From the NCBI RefSeq assembly GCF_010983895.1, contig NZ_CP048836.1:1736001-1800000 (forward strand): a stretch of DNA of 64,000 bases, in the 5' to 3' direction. This DNA comes from Nitrogeniibacter mangrovi. Lineage in GTDB: Bacteria; Pseudomonadota; Gammaproteobacteria; Burkholderiales; Rhodocyclaceae. Positions within the stretch are counted from its first letter, which is position 1, and each line of letters begins with the position of its first letter. Positions 8,418 to 20,120 of this stretch are shown here, piece by piece. Position numbers and translations under genes: made by a program. The notes beneath the pieces were generated by a model. It saw only the letters and a program-made list of their open reading frames with translations, had not been told where the DNA came from and searched no databases.

Positions 8418-9585
8418 CGCGGCCGCCAGCGCCGACACGCCCGTGTCGAACGGCGCCGAGGGCGAAGCGCCCGGCCGGCGTCGCCGTGGCGGTGCGCGGC
8501 GCAAGAACGGCGAGGGTGCCGCTCCGGGCGGTACGCCAGCCAGCGCGCCCGCGGGGCAGGAGGCGTCCCAGGGCAAGGGGCGCTCGAAGAATCGGAAGAA
8601 CGCCCGTAAGGGCAACGGCAGTGCCCGCCCGAACGGAAACGGGAATGGAGGCCATCAGCCCAATGGCAATGTTGCGCCCCGCAGCGGTGGCCAGAAGGCC
8701 GCCGCCAAGGGAGGCAAGCCCAAGGCCGGGCCGAAGAACGGCGGGCAGAAGGGCGGTGGGCGCAACGTGCCCGACGCTTTCGCGGTGCCCGAACGGCTCA
8801 ACAAGGCCCTGGCCGCCATCGGCGTTGCCTCGCGGCGTGACATCGAGGAGATGATCATCGCCGGGCGCATCTCGGTGAACGAGATGCCGGCGGGCATCGG
8901 CCAGAAGGTGACCCCGACCGATCGTGTGCGTGTCAACGGCAAGCTCGTGCAACTGCGCTTCGAGAAGAAAGTGCCTCGCGTGCTGATCTATCACAAGCCG
9001 GAAGGCGAGATCGTCTCGCGGGACGATCCGGAAGGCCGCACGTCCGTTTTCGAAGGGCTGCCGAAGCTGCGTCACGGCCGCTGGATCTCGGTGGGGCGTC
9101 TCGATTTCAATACCTCGGGCCTGCTCCTGTTTACCGACGACGGCGCTCTCGCCAACCGTCTCATGCACCCGCGTTACGAAATGGAGCGTGAGTACGCGGT
9201 GCGCATCCTCGGCGAACTGACCGAAGAACAGATCAAGCAGCTGACGACCGGTGTGGAGTTGTCGGATGGCGTGGCGAAGTTCATGAGCCTGGAAGACCGC
9301 GGGGGCGAGGGGGCCAATCACTGGTATCACGTCATCCTCGCCGAAGGGCGCAACCGCGAAGTGCGCCGCATGTTCGAGGCCATGGAGCTGACCGTCAGCC
9401 GTCTGATGCGTGTGCGCTACGGCCCCGTGTTGCTGCCCAGCCGCGTCAAGCGCGGCCAGTTCGAGGACCTGGACGAAGCCCTGGTGTGCCAGCTGGCCGG
9501 CATCGAGCCGCCCCAGGGGGGGCAGGGCGATGCCCAGGGGCGCAAGCGTCAGCCGCGAAGCAAATCGAGAAAAACCCGCCGGTGA
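8332..9585 (+). CDS. rluB: 23S rRNA pseudouridine(2605) synthase RluB
   Basis: A pseudouridine synthase of the RsuA/RluB/E/F group. Residues ~1-140 are a Gly/Lys/Arg/Asn-rich disordered tail; an S4 RNA-binding domain follows ([22 protein letters not shown]) and then the catalytic domain with [12 protein letters not shown], where the Asp is the nucleophile. A C-terminal basic tail closes the protein. The start is uncertain: the TTG at 8332 gives 417 residues and overlaps scpB; an in-frame GTG at 8443 is an alternative. RluB modifies U2605 of 23S rRNA. Confidence 0.9.
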   Translation: MKGSWTLSNSPNPTAPTRRPRRRKPQNTDAAASADTPVSNGAEGEAPGRRRRGGARRKNGEGAAPGGTPASAPAGQEASQGKGRSKNRKNARKGNGSARPNGNGNGGHQPNGNVAPRSGGQKAAAKGGKPKAGPKNGGQKGGGRNVPDAFAVPERLNKALAAIGVASRRDIEEMIIAGRISVNEMPAGIGQKVTPTDRVRVNGKLVQLRFEKKVPRVLIYHKPEGEIVSRDDPEGRTSVFEGLPKLRHGRWISVGRLDFNTSGLLLFTDDGALANRLMHPRYEMEREYAVRILGELTEEQIKQLTTGVELSDGVAKFMSLEDRGGEGANHWYHVILAEGRNREVRRMFEAMELTVSRLMRVRYGPVLLPSRVKRGQFEDLDEALVCQLAGIEPPQGGQGDAQGRKRQPRSKSRKTRR

Positions 9586-9586
9586 A

Positions 9587-9615
9587 TTGATTGGCGGACA
9601 ACGAATGGTTATAAT
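9587..9615 (+). promoter_or_regulatory. Sigma-70 promoter of the rimP-nusA-infB operon
   Basis: A -35 element TTGATT (9587-9592) and a perfect -10 TATAAT (9610-9615) are separated by 17 bases, just after the rluB stop and ~100 bases before rimP. Spacing and -10 are consensus, which makes this the likely main promoter of the rimP-nusA-infB-rbfA-truB unit. Confidence 0.8.
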
Positions 9616-9675
9616 TCAACGGTTTTTGGTGGCCCGCCGGCCACCGAACACCGATTTCCAGTCGAAAACTTCGGG

Positions 9676-9704
9676 AATGGGCGTGAGCCCATTTTTTTAT
9701 TTTT
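9676..9704 (+). terminator. Leader hairpin with U run (attenuator candidate) upstream of rimP
   Basis: A 7-bp stem AATGGGC/GCCCATT with a GTGA loop (9676-9693) overlaps a run of seven T residues (9692-9698), and four more T's follow after a short gap. It sits within the leader, after the promoter and 12 bases before the rimP start. It has the form of an intrinsic terminator, so it may attenuate the operon. Because the operon encodes NusA, feedback through termination is plausible but inferred. Confidence 0.65.
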
Positions 9705-9715
9705 GGGCGTAACAA

Positions 9716-10150
9716 ATGGATCTGCACGGTCTGGTCGAACAGGTGGTCAGCGGGTTGGGCTTCGAATTGGTGGACTTCGATACGTCCCCCAAATCGCGGC
9801 TGCTGCGCGTGTTCATCGACATCGAGCGCGGCATCACGGTGGATGACTGTGCTGCGGTCAGCAACCAGCTGACCCGGGTCTTCGAGGTCGAGAACGTCGA
9901 TTACGATCGCCTCGAAGTGTCCTCGCCCGGCCTCGATCGCCCGCTCAAGAAGCCAGCCGATTTCGAGCGCTTCGCGGGCGAGACGATCCAGTTGCGTACC
10001 CATCTGCCCATCAACGACGGAAATCAGCGGAATTTTTCGGGGGTGCTGAAAGGCTTCAAGGACGGTAAGGTGTTGCTCGCGCTGGCGCAGGGCGACATCG
10101 AGATTCCGTTCGAAGAGGTTGAAAAGGCACGCCTGGTCCCCCAATTTTGA
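9716..10150 (+). CDS. rimP: Ribosome maturation factor RimP
   Basis: A 144-residue two-domain protein needed for 30S subunit maturation. Recognisable features are GFELVDFDTSPKSRLLRVFID near the N-terminus, VDDCAAVSNQL, and the signature YDRLEVSSPGLDRPL. Length is slightly below E. coli RimP (~150). It is the first gene of the rimP-nusA-infB operon, 24 bases before nusA. Confidence 0.96.
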   Translation: MDLHGLVEQVVSGLGFELVDFDTSPKSRLLRVFIDIERGITVDDCAAVSNQLTRVFEVENVDYDRLEVSSPGLDRPLKKPADFERFAGETIQLRTHLPINDGNQRNFSGVLKGFKDGKVLLALAQGDIEIPFEEVEKARLVPQF

Positions 10151-10174
10151 GCTTCGGTCTGGAGGTTTGAACCA

Positions 10175-11647
10175 ATGAGCCGCGAAATCCTGCTGCTTGT
10201 CGATGCGCTGGCGCGTGAAAAAAACGTGGAAAAGGATATCGTTTTTGCCGCGCTCGAGTCGGCGCTCGCCTCGGCGACCAAGAAGCGTATCCACGACGAT
10301 GCCGATGTGCGCGTGTCCATCGACCGCGAGACCGGCGACTACGAGTCGTTCCGTCGCTGGCTGGTGCTGCCCGACGCTGAAGTCGAGAACGACGAGGCCC
10401 AGATGGGCATCATCGATGCGCGTGAAGAGGTGGCCGACATCGAGGTGGGTGAATACATCGAGGAAGCCCTCGAACCCATCGATTTCGGCCGTATCGGCGC
10501 CCAGGCTGCGAAGCAGGTGATCCTGCAGAAGATCCGTGACGCCGAGCGCGAACAGGTGCTCAACGACTTTCTCGACCGCAAGGAATTCCTCGTCTCCGGC
10601 AGCATCAAGCGCATGGAGCGGGGCAACGCCATCATCGAGGTGGGGCGTCTCGAGGCGGTGCTGCCGCGCGACCAGATGATCCAGAAGGAAAACCTGCGCG
10701 TGGGCGACCGCGTCAAGGCCTACTTGCTGCGCATCGACCGCAATGCCCGCGGCCCGCAGCTGATCCTGTCGCGCACGGCGCCCGAGTTCCTGGCCAAGCT
10801 GTTCGAGCTCGAAGTGCCCGAGATCGAGGACGGTCTGCTGGAGATCAAGGCCTGCGCCCGCGATCCGGGTCTGCGTGCCAAGATCGCCGTGCAGGCGCAC
10901 GATCAGCGCATCGACCCGATCGGCACCTGCGTCGGTCTGCGGGGCTCCCGCGTGACCGCGGTGCGCAACGAGATCAGCGGCGAGCAGATCGACATTATCG
11001 TGTGGTCGCCGGATCCGGCCGAGTTCGTGATCGCGGCGCTGCAGCCGGCGGAAGTCACCTCCATCGTGGTCGATGAGGAAACCCACGCCATGGACGTGGT
11101 GGTCGACGAGAACAATCTGGCCATCGCGATCGGCCGGAGCGGCCAGAACGTGAAGCTCGCCTCCGAGCTGACGGGTTGGTCCATCAACCTGATGAGCGAG
11201 CAGGAGTCGGCGGAGCGGGCCGATGAAGAGCGCAGCGAACTGCGCAACCTGTTCATGGAACGCCTGGATGTCGACGAGGAAGTCGCCGACATCCTCATCG
11301 ACGAAGGCTTCACGTCGATGGAAGAGATTGCTTACGTGCCCTTGTCCGAAATGCTCGAGATCGAGGCTTTCGACGAGGACACGGTCAACGAGCTGAGAAA
11401 TCGTGCGCGTAACGTGCTGCTCACCGAAGCCATCGTGACCGAAGAGCAGCTGGAGAAAGTGGCGGACGACCTGATCGGCCTGGAAGGGATGGAGAAGGAG
11501 CTGGCAGCCCAGCTGGCGACTCACGGCATCCACACCCGGGACGATCTGGCCGATCTGGCCACGGATGAGTTGGTGGAAATGACCGGTATCGAAGAAGCGA
11601 AAGCGGTCGAGTTGATTACCGAGGCTCGCGCGCACTGGTTCGAGTAA
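10175..11647 (+). CDS. nusA: Transcription termination/antitermination protein NusA
   Basis: A 490-residue RNA-polymerase-binding factor controlling pausing, termination and antitermination. The N-terminal domain (1-~130) is followed by an S1 domain (from about residue 135), two KH domains ([14 protein letters not shown] near 250, [12 protein letters not shown] near 318) and two acidic C-terminal helical repeats (~365-490), the long proteobacterial architecture. Length equals the E. coli type (495). A clear SD (GGAGG) precedes the ATG. infB follows after 14 bases. Confidence 0.97.
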   Translation: MSREILLLVDALAREKNVEKDIVFAALESALASATKKRIHDDADVRVSIDRETGDYESFRRWLVLPDAEVENDEAQMGIIDAREEVADIEVGEYIEEALEPIDFGRIGAQAAKQVILQKIRDAEREQVLNDFLDRKEFLVSGSIKRMERGNAIIEVGRLEAVLPRDQMIQKENLRVGDRVKAYLLRIDRNARGPQLILSRTAPEFLAKLFELEVPEIEDGLLEIKACARDPGLRAKIAVQAHDQRIDPIGTCVGLRGSRVTAVRNEISGEQIDIIVWSPDPAEFVIAALQPAEVTSIVVDEETHAMDVVVDENNLAIAIGRSGQNVKLASELTGWSINLMSEQESAERADEERSELRNLFMERLDVDEEVADILIDEGFTSMEEIAYVPLSEMLEIEAFDEDTVNELRNRARNVLLTEAIVTEEQLEKVADDLIGLEGMEKELAAQLATHGIHTRDDLADLATDELVEMTGIEEAKAVELITEARAHWFE

Positions 11648-11661
11648 GACGGGGGGATTTA

Positions 11662-14436
11662 ATGGAACAAATGAGCGTCACCCAATTTGCCGGCGAGCTG
11701 AAAATGCCGGCAGCCGCGCTGCTCGATCAGTTGAAGAAGGCTGGTGTTGAGATCAGTGGGGCGGACGATACGCTGACGGAACAGGACAAGGCCAAGCTGC
11801 TCGAGTACCTGCGTCGCGCCCATGGCGACGACAAACCGAAATCGAAGATCACGCTGACGCGCAAGCAGACCAGCGAGATCAAGGCGACCGACTCGACCGG
11901 GCGGGCACGGACCGTGCAGGTCCAGGTGCGCAAGAAGCGCGTGTTCGTCAAGCGCGACGAATTGCTCGCCGAGGCCGATGCCGCCCGCGAAGCGCTCGAC
12001 GCGGAGCAGGCCGAGATGGTCGAGGCGCCGGTCGAGGAGGCTGTGTCGGCACCGGCGGCCGAAGTGCCGGCCGAGCCGGTACTCGAGGCGCAACCCGAGC
12101 CGGTGGTCGAGCCGGAACCTGTCGTCGAGCCGGAACCCGAACCCGAACCCGAGGTGACGGCCGAGGTCGCGTCCGAACCCGAAGCGGTGGAAGAAGCCGA
12201 CGAGGTGGTCGAAGAGGCCGAAGTCGAGAGCGAGGCCGGCGCCGAGGCGCCGGCGCCCAAGAAGCGGGTGCGTCGCGTTCAGATCAGCGAGTTGCTCAAT
12301 CCGGAAGAGATCAAGGCGCGCGAGGACGAGTCGCGTCGCCATGCCGAACTGCTGGCCCGTCAGGCCGCGGACCGCAAGGTGCGCGAAGAGCGCGAAGCGG
12401 CGGTCCGGGCGGCGGCGGAGCGTGCCAAGGCCGAGGCGGAGCGCGCCAAGGCCGAGCCGGGCGACGCCGCCAAGGGCGCGCACACCCTGCACAAACCGCG
12501 CAAGGAAGAAGGCCGAAAGGACGAACGCCGTGCGGACGACAGCAGCAAGCGGCGGACCCTCAAGACCCGCGGCGGCGATACCGGTGGCGATTGGCGTGGC
12601 GGCAAGCGTGGTGGTCGCAACCAGCGTCACCAGCGCGAAGCGCAGAACACCAACACCTTCAAAGCCCCGATCGATCCGGTGGTGCACGAGGTGCATGTGC
12701 CCGAGACCATCACCGTGGCCGATCTGGCCCACAAGATGGCCATCAAGGCGACCGAGGTCATCAAGGCGCTCATGAAGATGGGCTCCATGGTCACGATCAA
12801 CCAGGTGCTGGACCAGGAAACGGCGATGATCATCGTCGAGGAAATGGGCCACAAGGCCTTCGCCGCCAAGCTGGACGATCCGGACGCCTTCCTCGAGGAC
12901 CAGGAAGACACCTCGGATGTGCCCGAGAAGCCCCGCGCGCCGGTGGTGACCGTGATGGGTCACGTCGACCACGGCAAGACCTCGCTGCTCGATTACATCC
13001 GGGCGGCAAAGGTGGCTTCCGGCGAGGCCGGCGGCATTACCCAGCACATCGGTGCCTATCACGTCGAGACCGAGAAAGGCATGATCACCTTCCTCGACAC
13101 CCCGGGTCACGAGGCCTTCACGGCCATGCGTGCGCGCGGTGCCAAGGCCACGGATATCGTGGTGCTGGTGGTGGCCGCGGACGACGGCGTCATGCCGCAG
13201 ACCCGTGAGGCCATCCACCACGCACAGGCGGCAGGTGTGCCGCTGGTGGTGGCGGTCAACAAGATCGACAAGGAAGCGGCCAACCCCGAACGCGTCAAGC
13301 AGGAACTGGTGGCCGAGGGGGTCGTGCCGGAAGAATACGGTGGCGAGGCGATGTTCGTCCCCGTCTCGGCCAAGACCGGCCAGGGCATCGACGATCTGCT
13401 CGACGGTATCCTGCTGCAGGCCGAGGTGCTGGAGCTCAAGTCCCAATACGAGACCCCGGCCAAGGGCCTGATCGTGGAAGCCCGCCTCGACAAGGGGCGT
13501 GGTGCGGTGGCGACCCTGCTGGTGCAGTCCGGCACCCTGCGCAAGGGCGACGTGCTGCTGGTCGGCGCGACCTTCGGGCGCGTGCGTGCCATGCTGGACG
13601 AGAACGGCAACCCGATCGAGGAGGCCGGTCCGTCCATCCCGGTGGAGATCCTCGGTCTGTCGGATGTGCCGGCGGCCGGTGACGAAGCCATCGTGCTGGC
13701 CGACGAGCGCAAGGCGCGCGAGATCGCCCTGTTCCGTCAGGGCAAGTTCCGCGACGTCAAGCTGGCCAAACAGCAGGCCGCCAAGCTCGAGAGCATGTTC
13801 GAGCAGATGTCCGAGGGCGAAACCAAGACCCTGCCGCTCATCATCAAGGCGGACGTCCAGGGTTCCCAGGAAGCACTCGTGCATGCGCTGCAGAAACTGT
13901 CCACGGATGAGGTCCGGGTCAATGTCATCCACGCGGCCGTGGGCGGCATCACGGAATCGGACATCAACCTGGCGCAGGCGTCCGGTGCCGTCGTGATCGG
14001 GTTCAACACCCGGGCCGATGCCGGCGCCCGGCGTCTGTCCGAGACCTTCGGTATCGACATTCGCTACTACAACATCATCTACGACGCTGTCGATGAGGTG
14101 AAGAACGCCCTGTCCGGCATGCTGGCGCCGGAGAAGCGCGAGGAAATCATCGGTCTGGTCGAGATCCGTCAGGTCTTCACCGTCTCGAAGGTGGGCTCGA
14201 TCGCGGGTTGTTATGTCCTCGAAGGTCACGTCAAGCGCGACTCCAAGGTGCGTCTGCTGCGCGACAACGTGGTGGTGCACACCGGCGATCTCGATTCGCT
14301 CAAGCGCTTCAAGGACGATGTGAAGGAAGTGAAGTCCGGTTTCGAGTGCGGTCTGACCCTGAAGAACTACAACGACATTCAGGAAGGCGACCAGCTGGAA
14401 ATCTTCGAAGTGCGCGAAGTGGCCCGGAGCCTGTAA
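11662..14436 (+). CDS. infB: Translation initiation factor IF-2
   Basis: A 924-residue GTPase that places initiator tRNA on the 30S subunit. The N-terminal IF2N motif ([21 protein letters not shown]) is followed by a long charged region rich in Glu/Pro/Ala repeats and then Arg/Lys (to ~330), a second IF2N-like module ([16 protein letters not shown]), and the G domain with GHVDHGKT (433-440), DTPGHE (479-484) and NKID (533-536). C-terminal domains 2-4 are complete. The E-P-E-P-rich stretch at 12060-12200 is low-complexity but in frame. Confidence 0.98.
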   Translation: MEQMSVTQFAGELKMPAAALLDQLKKAGVEISGADDTLTEQDKAKLLEYLRRAHGDDKPKSKITLTRKQTSEIKATDSTGRARTVQVQVRKKRVFVKRDELLAEADAAREALDAEQAEMVEAPVEEAVSAPAAEVPAEPVLEAQPEPVVEPEPVVEPEPEPEPEVTAEVASEPEAVEEADEVVEEAEVESEAGAEAPAPKKRVRRVQISELLNPEEIKAREDESRRHAELLARQAADRKVREEREAAVRAAAERAKAEAERAKAEPGDAAKGAHTLHKPRKEEGRKDERRADDSSKRRTLKTRGGDTGGDWRGGKRGGRNQRHQREAQNTNTFKAPIDPVVHEVHVPETITVADLAHKMAIKATEVIKALMKMGSMVTINQVLDQETAMIIVEEMGHKAFAAKLDDPDAFLEDQEDTSDVPEKPRAPVVTVMGHVDHGKTSLLDYIRAAKVASGEAGGITQHIGAYHVETEKGMITFLDTPGHEAFTAMRARGAKATDIVVLVVAADDGVMPQTREAIHHAQAAGVPLVVAVNKIDKEAANPERVKQELVAEGVVPEEYGGEAMFVPVSAKTGQGIDDLLDGILLQAEVLELKSQYETPAKGLIVEARLDKGRGAVATLLVQSGTLRKGDVLLVGATFGRVRAMLDENGNPIEEAGPSIPVEILGLSDVPAAGDEAIVLADERKAREIALFRQGKFRDVKLAKQQAAKLESMFEQMSEGETKTLPLIIKADVQGSQEALVHALQKLSTDEVRVNVIHAAVGGITESDINLAQASGAVVIGFNTRADAGARRLSETFGIDIRYYNIIYDAVDEVKNALSGMLAPEKREEIIGLVEIRQVFTVSKVGSIAGCYVLEGHVKRDSKVRLLRDNVVVHTGDLDSLKRFKDDVKEVKSGFECGLTLKNYNDIQEGDQLEIFEVREVARSL

Positions 14437-14448
14437 GGACCGATCGGT

Positions 14449-14835
14449 ATGCCACGCGACTTTTCACGCGCACAACGGGTCGGAGAGCAGATTCGGCGGG
14501 AGTTGGCCGAACTGCTCCGACTCGAGGTCAAGGACCCGCGCGTCGGCTTCATCACCCTCACGGATGTCGAGGTCAGCGCGGACTTCGCCCATGCGAAGGT
14601 GTTCTTCACCAGCATGACCGGCCAGGAGGGGCTCGACGAGATCCTCGTCGGGTTGCGACGCGCCTCGGGTTTCCTGCGGCGCGAGCTGGGGCGGCGGATC
14701 CGCATCCACCAGACCCCCGAACTGCACTGGCATTACGATGCCTCGGTCGAGCGGGGCATGGCCCTGTCCTCGCTGATCGACAAGGCGGTCGAGGAAGACC
14801 GTGCCCGCAGCGGCGACGAGGACGAGCAGGACTGA
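14449..14835 (+). CDS. rbfA: 30S ribosome-binding factor RbfA
   Basis: A 128-residue KH-fold protein needed for 16S rRNA 5'-end processing and cold adaptation. It begins MPRDFSRAQRVGEQIRRELAEL and holds the signature DPRVGFITLTDVEVSADFAHAKVF, then LRRELGRRIRIHQTPELHWHYD. It follows infB by 12 bases and precedes truB by 4 bases in the conserved operon order. Confidence 0.97.
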   Translation: MPRDFSRAQRVGEQIRRELAELLRLEVKDPRVGFITLTDVEVSADFAHAKVFFTSMTGQEGLDEILVGLRRASGFLRRELGRRIRIHQTPELHWHYDASVERGMALSSLIDKAVEEDRARSGDEDEQD

Positions 14836-14839
14836 TCGG

Positions 14840-15796
14840 GTGTCGTCAGATTCAAGATGTTCGCTGCCCTCCGGGGCGGCCCGGCAGGCGAGTGCTCGCG
14901 CCAGGCCACTGAAGGAACGTGTCGACGGCGTGTTGCTGCTCGACAAACCGGTGGGCATCAGCTCCAACGCCGCCCTGCAGCGTGCGCGCCGTGCGCTCGG
15001 TGCCGCCAAGGCCGGCCATACCGGTACCCTGGATCCGCTCGCCTCCGGCCTGCTGCCGCTGGCGTTCGGCGAGTCCACCAAGTTTTCCCAGAGCCTGCTC
15101 GACGCGGATAAGGCCTACGAGGCTGTCGTTTGCCTCGGTGTCTCCACGACCACGGGCGACGCGGAAGGCGAAGTGCTCGCACGCGCGCCGGTAGAGGCCA
15201 GCTTCGCTGACGTCGAGGACGCCGCCGCGGGTTTCCGCGGCGAGATCGAGCAGCTGCCGCCGATGTACTCCGCGCTCAAGCATGCCGGCCGGCCATTGTA
15301 CGAATACGCACGCGAGGGCATCGACATCGAGCGCAAGCGGCGCCGCGTCACCATCTACGATCTGGTCTGCGCGCCGATTGACGCCACCCATTTCCGGATG
15401 ACAGTGCGCTGCAGCAAGGGCACCTACGTGCGGACCCTGGGCGAGGACATCGGTCACGCCCTGGGGTGCGGCGCCCACCTGAGCGCGCTGCGCCGTACGG
15501 CGATCGGCGCTTTCTGCATCGACGAGGCGATCGGGCTCGACGTGGTCGAAGCGGCCGGGCTTGACGCTCGGGCGCATCTGCTCCCGGTCGATGCCCTGAT
15601 CGGTGAGTTGCCACGCCTCGACTTGAACGACGATGACGCGCGCCGTCTGCTCCACGGGCAGTCGACCGAGCTCGCGCAGGTGGCCGCGGGCCGATACCGG
15701 CTCTACGCCGATGATCGCTTCCTCGGGCTCGGGGAAGTGGATGGCGCCGGGGTACTGAGCTCGTGCCGTCTCGTGAGCACGCTGGTGCAAAGCTGA
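14840..15796 (+). CDS. truB: tRNA pseudouridine(55) synthase TruB
   Basis: A 318-residue enzyme converting U55 to pseudouridine in the T loop of tRNAs. The catalytic motif [15 protein letters not shown] contains the nucleophile D65; [13 protein letters not shown] and a C-terminal PUA-like region ([12 protein letters not shown]...[11 protein letters not shown]) follow. The GTG at 14840, 4 bases after the rbfA stop, is the most likely start; the open frame extends further upstream inside rbfA. The first ~35 residues are variable and basic. Confidence 0.93.
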   Translation: MSSDSRCSLPSGAARQASARARPLKERVDGVLLLDKPVGISSNAALQRARRALGAAKAGHTGTLDPLASGLLPLAFGESTKFSQSLLDADKAYEAVVCLGVSTTTGDAEGEVLARAPVEASFADVEDAAAGFRGEIEQLPPMYSALKHAGRPLYEYAREGIDIERKRRRVTIYDLVCAPIDATHFRMTVRCSKGTYVRTLGEDIGHALGCGAHLSALRRTAIGAFCIDEAIGLDVVEAAGLDARAHLLPVDALIGELPRLDLNDDDARRLLHGQSTELAQVAAGRYRLYADDRFLGLGEVDGAGVLSSCRLVSTLVQS

Positions 15797-15826
15797 AACC
15801 GTACCTCATCAAACCACGCAACGCGC

Positions 15827-15855
15827 TTGAGTTTGCCATGCGACATCGGTATACT
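15827..15855 (+). promoter_or_regulatory. Sigma-70 promoter of rpsO
   Basis: A -35 TTGAGT (15827-15832) and a -10 TATACT (15850-15855) with a 17-base spacer lie 46 bases upstream of the rpsO ATG, in the truB-rpsO gap. Both boxes are close to consensus, so rpsO has its own strong promoter besides any read-through from truB. Confidence 0.8.
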
Positions 15856-15900
15856 CACGCGTTTTCCGAAGTACCGAATTTAACCAAGAGTAAATAGTAA

Positions 15901-16170
15901 ATGGCTCTCGATACCGCACAAAAAGCGCAGATCGTTGGTGACTACCAGCGCGCGCAGGGCGATACCGGCTCCCCTGAAGTTCAGGTGGCGCTGTTGACGG
16001 CCCGCATCAACGGCCTGACCGATCATTTCAAGGCCAACGCAAAAGATCACCACTCCCGCCGCGGGCTGCTGAAAATGGTCAGCCAGCGTCGCAAGCTGCT
16101 CGACTACCTGAAGCGGACCAACGCTGACAGCTACCGCACCCTGATCGAGCGTCTCGGTCTGCGCAAGTAA
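15901..16170 (+). CDS. rpsO: 30S ribosomal protein S15
   Basis: An 89-residue primary 16S rRNA-binding protein, exactly the family length. Conserved segments are [42 protein letters not shown] and [12 protein letters not shown] at the C-terminus. It lies between truB and pnp as in most Proteobacteria and has its own promoter. Confidence 0.98.
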   Translation: MALDTAQKAQIVGDYQRAQGDTGSPEVQVALLTARINGLTDHFKANAKDHHSRRGLLKMVSQRRKLLDYLKRTNADSYRTLIERLGLRK

Positions 16171-16224
16171 TACGGATGGGCGACATGGCGACTGCGACAG
16201 CAGCGTCTGTGACCCGTCACGCCC

Positions 16225-16259
16225 AAGCCGGTGTGTGCCCCAAGGCCACGCCGGCTTTT
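16225..16259 (+). terminator. rpsO-pnp intergenic hairpin with short U run
   Basis: An AAGCCGG (16225-16231) / CCGGCTT (16251-16257) stem encloses ~19 bases and ends in four T's. It resembles the partial terminator found between rpsO and pnp in other Proteobacteria. A second possible hairpin (GGCGG near 16298 with GCCGCC near 16314) sits just upstream of pnp and could be the site of RNase III / PNPase autoregulation known in E. coli; the latter is inference. Confidence 0.6.
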
Positions 16260-16344
16260 CGCATTTCCCGATTTCAATCCCTAAGACTGAAAGATCCGGC
16301 GGTTATTGTGTGAGCCGCCTCAATTGACCAAAAAGGACAATCCC

Positions 16345-18447
<2,103 letters not shown>

Positions 18448-18462
18448 TTGCAGCCCGGGCAC

Positions 18463-18492
18463 AAAAAAGAGGCACCTTCGGGTGCCTCTTTT
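18463..18492. terminator. Bidirectional terminator between pnp and dksA
   Basis: A perfect stem AAAAGAGGCACC / GGTGCCTCTTTT with a TTCG tetraloop has an A run before and a T run after it, so it can end transcription of both pnp (rightwards) and dksA (leftwards), which converge here. Confidence 0.9.
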
Positions 18493-18535
18493 CGTTGGCG
18501 CGCCGGCTTGGCGACGCGTGGGGCGGGGCGGACGC

Positions 18536-18961
18536 TTACTTGGCGACCTGACGCTCGCGCATTTCCTCGAGGGTCTTGCAGTCGATGCACAGGGTGGCGG
18601 TCGGGCGCGCTTCGAGTCGCTTCAGGCCGATCTCGACGCCACAGCTGTCGCAGAAGCCGTATTCACCCGAGTTGATGCGCCCCAGGGCTTCGTCGATCTT
18701 CTTGATCAGCTTGCGCTCGCGGTCGCGGTTACGCAGTTCGAGCGCGATGTCGGACTCCTGGCTCGCGCGGTCGTTCGGATCGGCGAACACCGTGGCCTCG
18801 TCCTGCATGGTGTGCACCGTCCGCTCGATATCGTCCATGAGCTCGAGCTTGAGCGAGGACAGAATCTCGCGGAAATGGTCCAGCTGCTTCTCGCTCATGT
18901 ACTCTTCGCCCTTGGCGGGAACATAGGCGGGAAACTGCTTGTGCAGAGTGTCGTCAGCCAT
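18536..18961 (-). CDS. dksA: RNA polymerase-binding transcription factor DksA
   Basis: A 141-residue coiled-coil zinc-finger protein that enters the RNA polymerase secondary channel and acts with (p)ppGpp. The coiled-coil tip has the DxxDxA-type segment ADPNDRASQESD, and the C-terminal zinc finger CDSCG...CIDC shows all four cysteines. Length is slightly below E. coli DksA (151). It is divergent from the tRNA cluster and convergent with pnp. Confidence 0.96.
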   Translation of the reverse strand: MADDTLHKQFPAYVPAKGEEYMSEKQLDHFREILSSLKLELMDDIERTVHTMQDEATVFADPNDRASQESDIALELRNRDRERKLIKKIDEALGRINSGEYGFCDSCGVEIGLKRLEARPTATLCIDCKTLEEMRERQVAK

Positions 18962-19065
18962 GCTTTGTGATTCCGAGTAGGTGAAGGCGATTTAATAGCA
19001 GAAAGCGCCATATGCCGCAAGTCGCGGGGCTTCTACGGCGTTTTTGCGGCGGCGTTCGAATGCGT

Positions 19066-19094
19066 TTGACGCTCTGAAAGTGAATGTGTAGAAT
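19066..19094 (+). promoter_or_regulatory. Sigma-70 promoter of the tRNA cluster
   Basis: A -35 TTGACG (19066-19071) and a -10 TAGAAT (19089-19094) with a 17-base spacer end 11 bases before the tRNA-Pro 5' end. A GC-rich stretch TCTGCGCC follows the -10, like the discriminator of stringently controlled stable-RNA promoters. Confidence 0.85.
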
Positions 19095-19105
19095 CTGCGC
19101 CTTCT

Positions 19106-19182
19106 CGGGGTGTAGCGCAGTCCGGTAGCGCGCTTGCTTTGGGAGCAAGATGTCGGGGGTTCGAATCCCTCCACCCCGACCA
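19106..19182 (+). tRNA. tRNA-Pro (TGG)
   Basis: A 77-base cloverleaf with acceptor CGGGGTG/CACCCCG, discriminator A, encoded CCA, anticodon stem CTTGC/GCAAG with loop TTTGGGA (anticodon TGG), and T loop TTCGAAT. The first base C1 is typical of bacterial tRNA-Pro. Confidence 0.96.
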
Positions 19183-19208
19183 GCTCACCCCGATTGCCCG
19201 AGCGGAAT

Positions 19209-19285
19209 CTGCCCGTAGCTCAATTGGATAGAGCACCGGCCTTCTAAGCCGGGGGTTGCAGGTTCGATCCCTGCCGGGCAGGCCA
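19209..19285 (+). tRNA. tRNA-Arg (TCT)
   Basis: A 77-base cloverleaf with acceptor CTGCCCG/CGGGCAG, discriminator G, encoded CCA, anticodon stem CCGGC/GCCGG with loop CTTCTAA (anticodon TCT), D stem GCTC/GAGC and T arm GCAGG/CCTGC. It lies 26 bases after tRNA-Pro. Confidence 0.95.
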
Positions 19286-19327
19286 AAGGTTTGTTGAATG
19301 TGGCGCAAGCGGCATTCCCAGAACGGC

Positions 19328-19404
19328 GGCGGCATTAGCTCAGTTGGTAGAGCATTGGATTGTGATTCCAAGGGTCACCGGTTCGAAACCGGTATGTCGC
19401 CCCA
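19328..19404 (+). tRNA. tRNA-His (GTG)
   Basis: A cloverleaf with acceptor GCGGCAT/ATGTCGC (one G-T pair), extra G at -1 opposite discriminator C (the histidine identity pair), encoded CCA and anticodon loop TTGTGAT (anticodon GTG). It is the last tRNA before the terminator. Confidence 0.96.
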
Positions 19405-19414
19405 AGCAACAAGG

Positions 19415-19447
19415 AACGCCCTGAAGCATGTGCTTCAGGGCGTTTTT
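19415..19447 (+). terminator. Intrinsic terminator of the tRNA cluster
   Basis: A 14-bp perfect stem AACGCCCTGAAGCA / TGCTTCAGGGCGTT with a 2-base loop is followed by a T run, 10 bases after tRNA-His. It also separates the tRNA unit from the convergent isomerase gene. Confidence 0.9.
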
Positions 19448-19452
19448 CTTGG

Positions 19453-20046
19453 TCAGTCCCTGAGCGCCTCCTCGACGAAATCCAGCCGGTCCTGGCCCCA
19501 GAAGAGTTGTTCGCCGATCACGCAGGTCGGTACACCGAAGACACCCGCCTCGATGGCCTGTTTTGTGTTGTCGGCCAATATGGTGTCGAATCGGGCGTCC
19601 TTGGCCTGATCGAGGAGCAGGGCCGGCAGGCCCTCCGCGGCGAGGATCTCGCCCAGCACCGCCTCGTCCGCCAGATTGTGGTTCTGTACCCAGATCGCGG
19701 CGCCGAAGGCTTCGGCCAGCGCCAGTGCGTCATGGCCGGCTTCCTCGGCGGCCAGCACCGTGCCGACGGCGCGGCGTTCGTCGACCGGAAAGAAGCTCGG
19801 TTCCGGGTTGAGCGGCACCCCCAGGCGCCGTGCCCAGCGCGCCAGCTCCTGAAGCCGGTAAGCGCGCCGTTGCGCGGAGCGCTTGGCGAGCGGGAGGCCG
19901 CCCGTCGCCTCCAGCAACGGCCCCATCTGGACCGGTTTCAGACTGATCTGAGCGCCGGTGCGGTGCAGGATGTCGGGGAGCTGGGTGGCGGCAAGAAAGC
20001 TCCACGGCGAGTTGAGGATGAAGTAGTAGTCGAACGCCTTGCTCAT
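19453..20046 (-). CDS. 2-hydroxychromene-2-carboxylate isomerase-like DsbA-family protein
   Basis: A 197-residue thioredoxin-fold protein of the HCCA isomerase / GST-kappa group. The N-terminus FDYYFILNSPWSFLAATQL has the SPWSF form (Ser instead of the DsbA CxxC), and a late FGVPTCVIGEQLFWGQDRLDF carries the cis-Pro loop VPT. HCCA isomerases act in naphthalene-type aromatic degradation with glutathione, but many relatives have unknown substrates, and no naphthalene genes are nearby. It is the last clear core-type gene before the injection-system block. Confidence 0.88.
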   Translation of the reverse strand: MSKAFDYYFILNSPWSFLAATQLPDILHRTGAQISLKPVQMGPLLEATGGLPLAKRSAQRRAYRLQELARWARRLGVPLNPEPSFFPVDERRAVGTVLAAEEAGHDALALAEAFGAAIWVQNHNLADEAVLGEILAAEGLPALLLDQAKDARFDTILADNTKQAIEAGVFGVPTCVIGEQLFWGQDRLDFVEEALRD

Positions 20047-20120
20047 GATGTCTCCTCCGGCGGGCCTGCCTTCAGCGTAGCAGTTCGGGCGCGTCGCCGC
20101 ATCGTAGGGTCGATGGCGTG

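Noticed and set aside
19328-19404. tRNA-His 3' end as an attachment site for an eCIS-bearing island
   Set aside because: No direct repeat of the tRNA 3' end was found near 48300 and no integrase gene is in the window; the adjacency to tRNAs is probably incidental.
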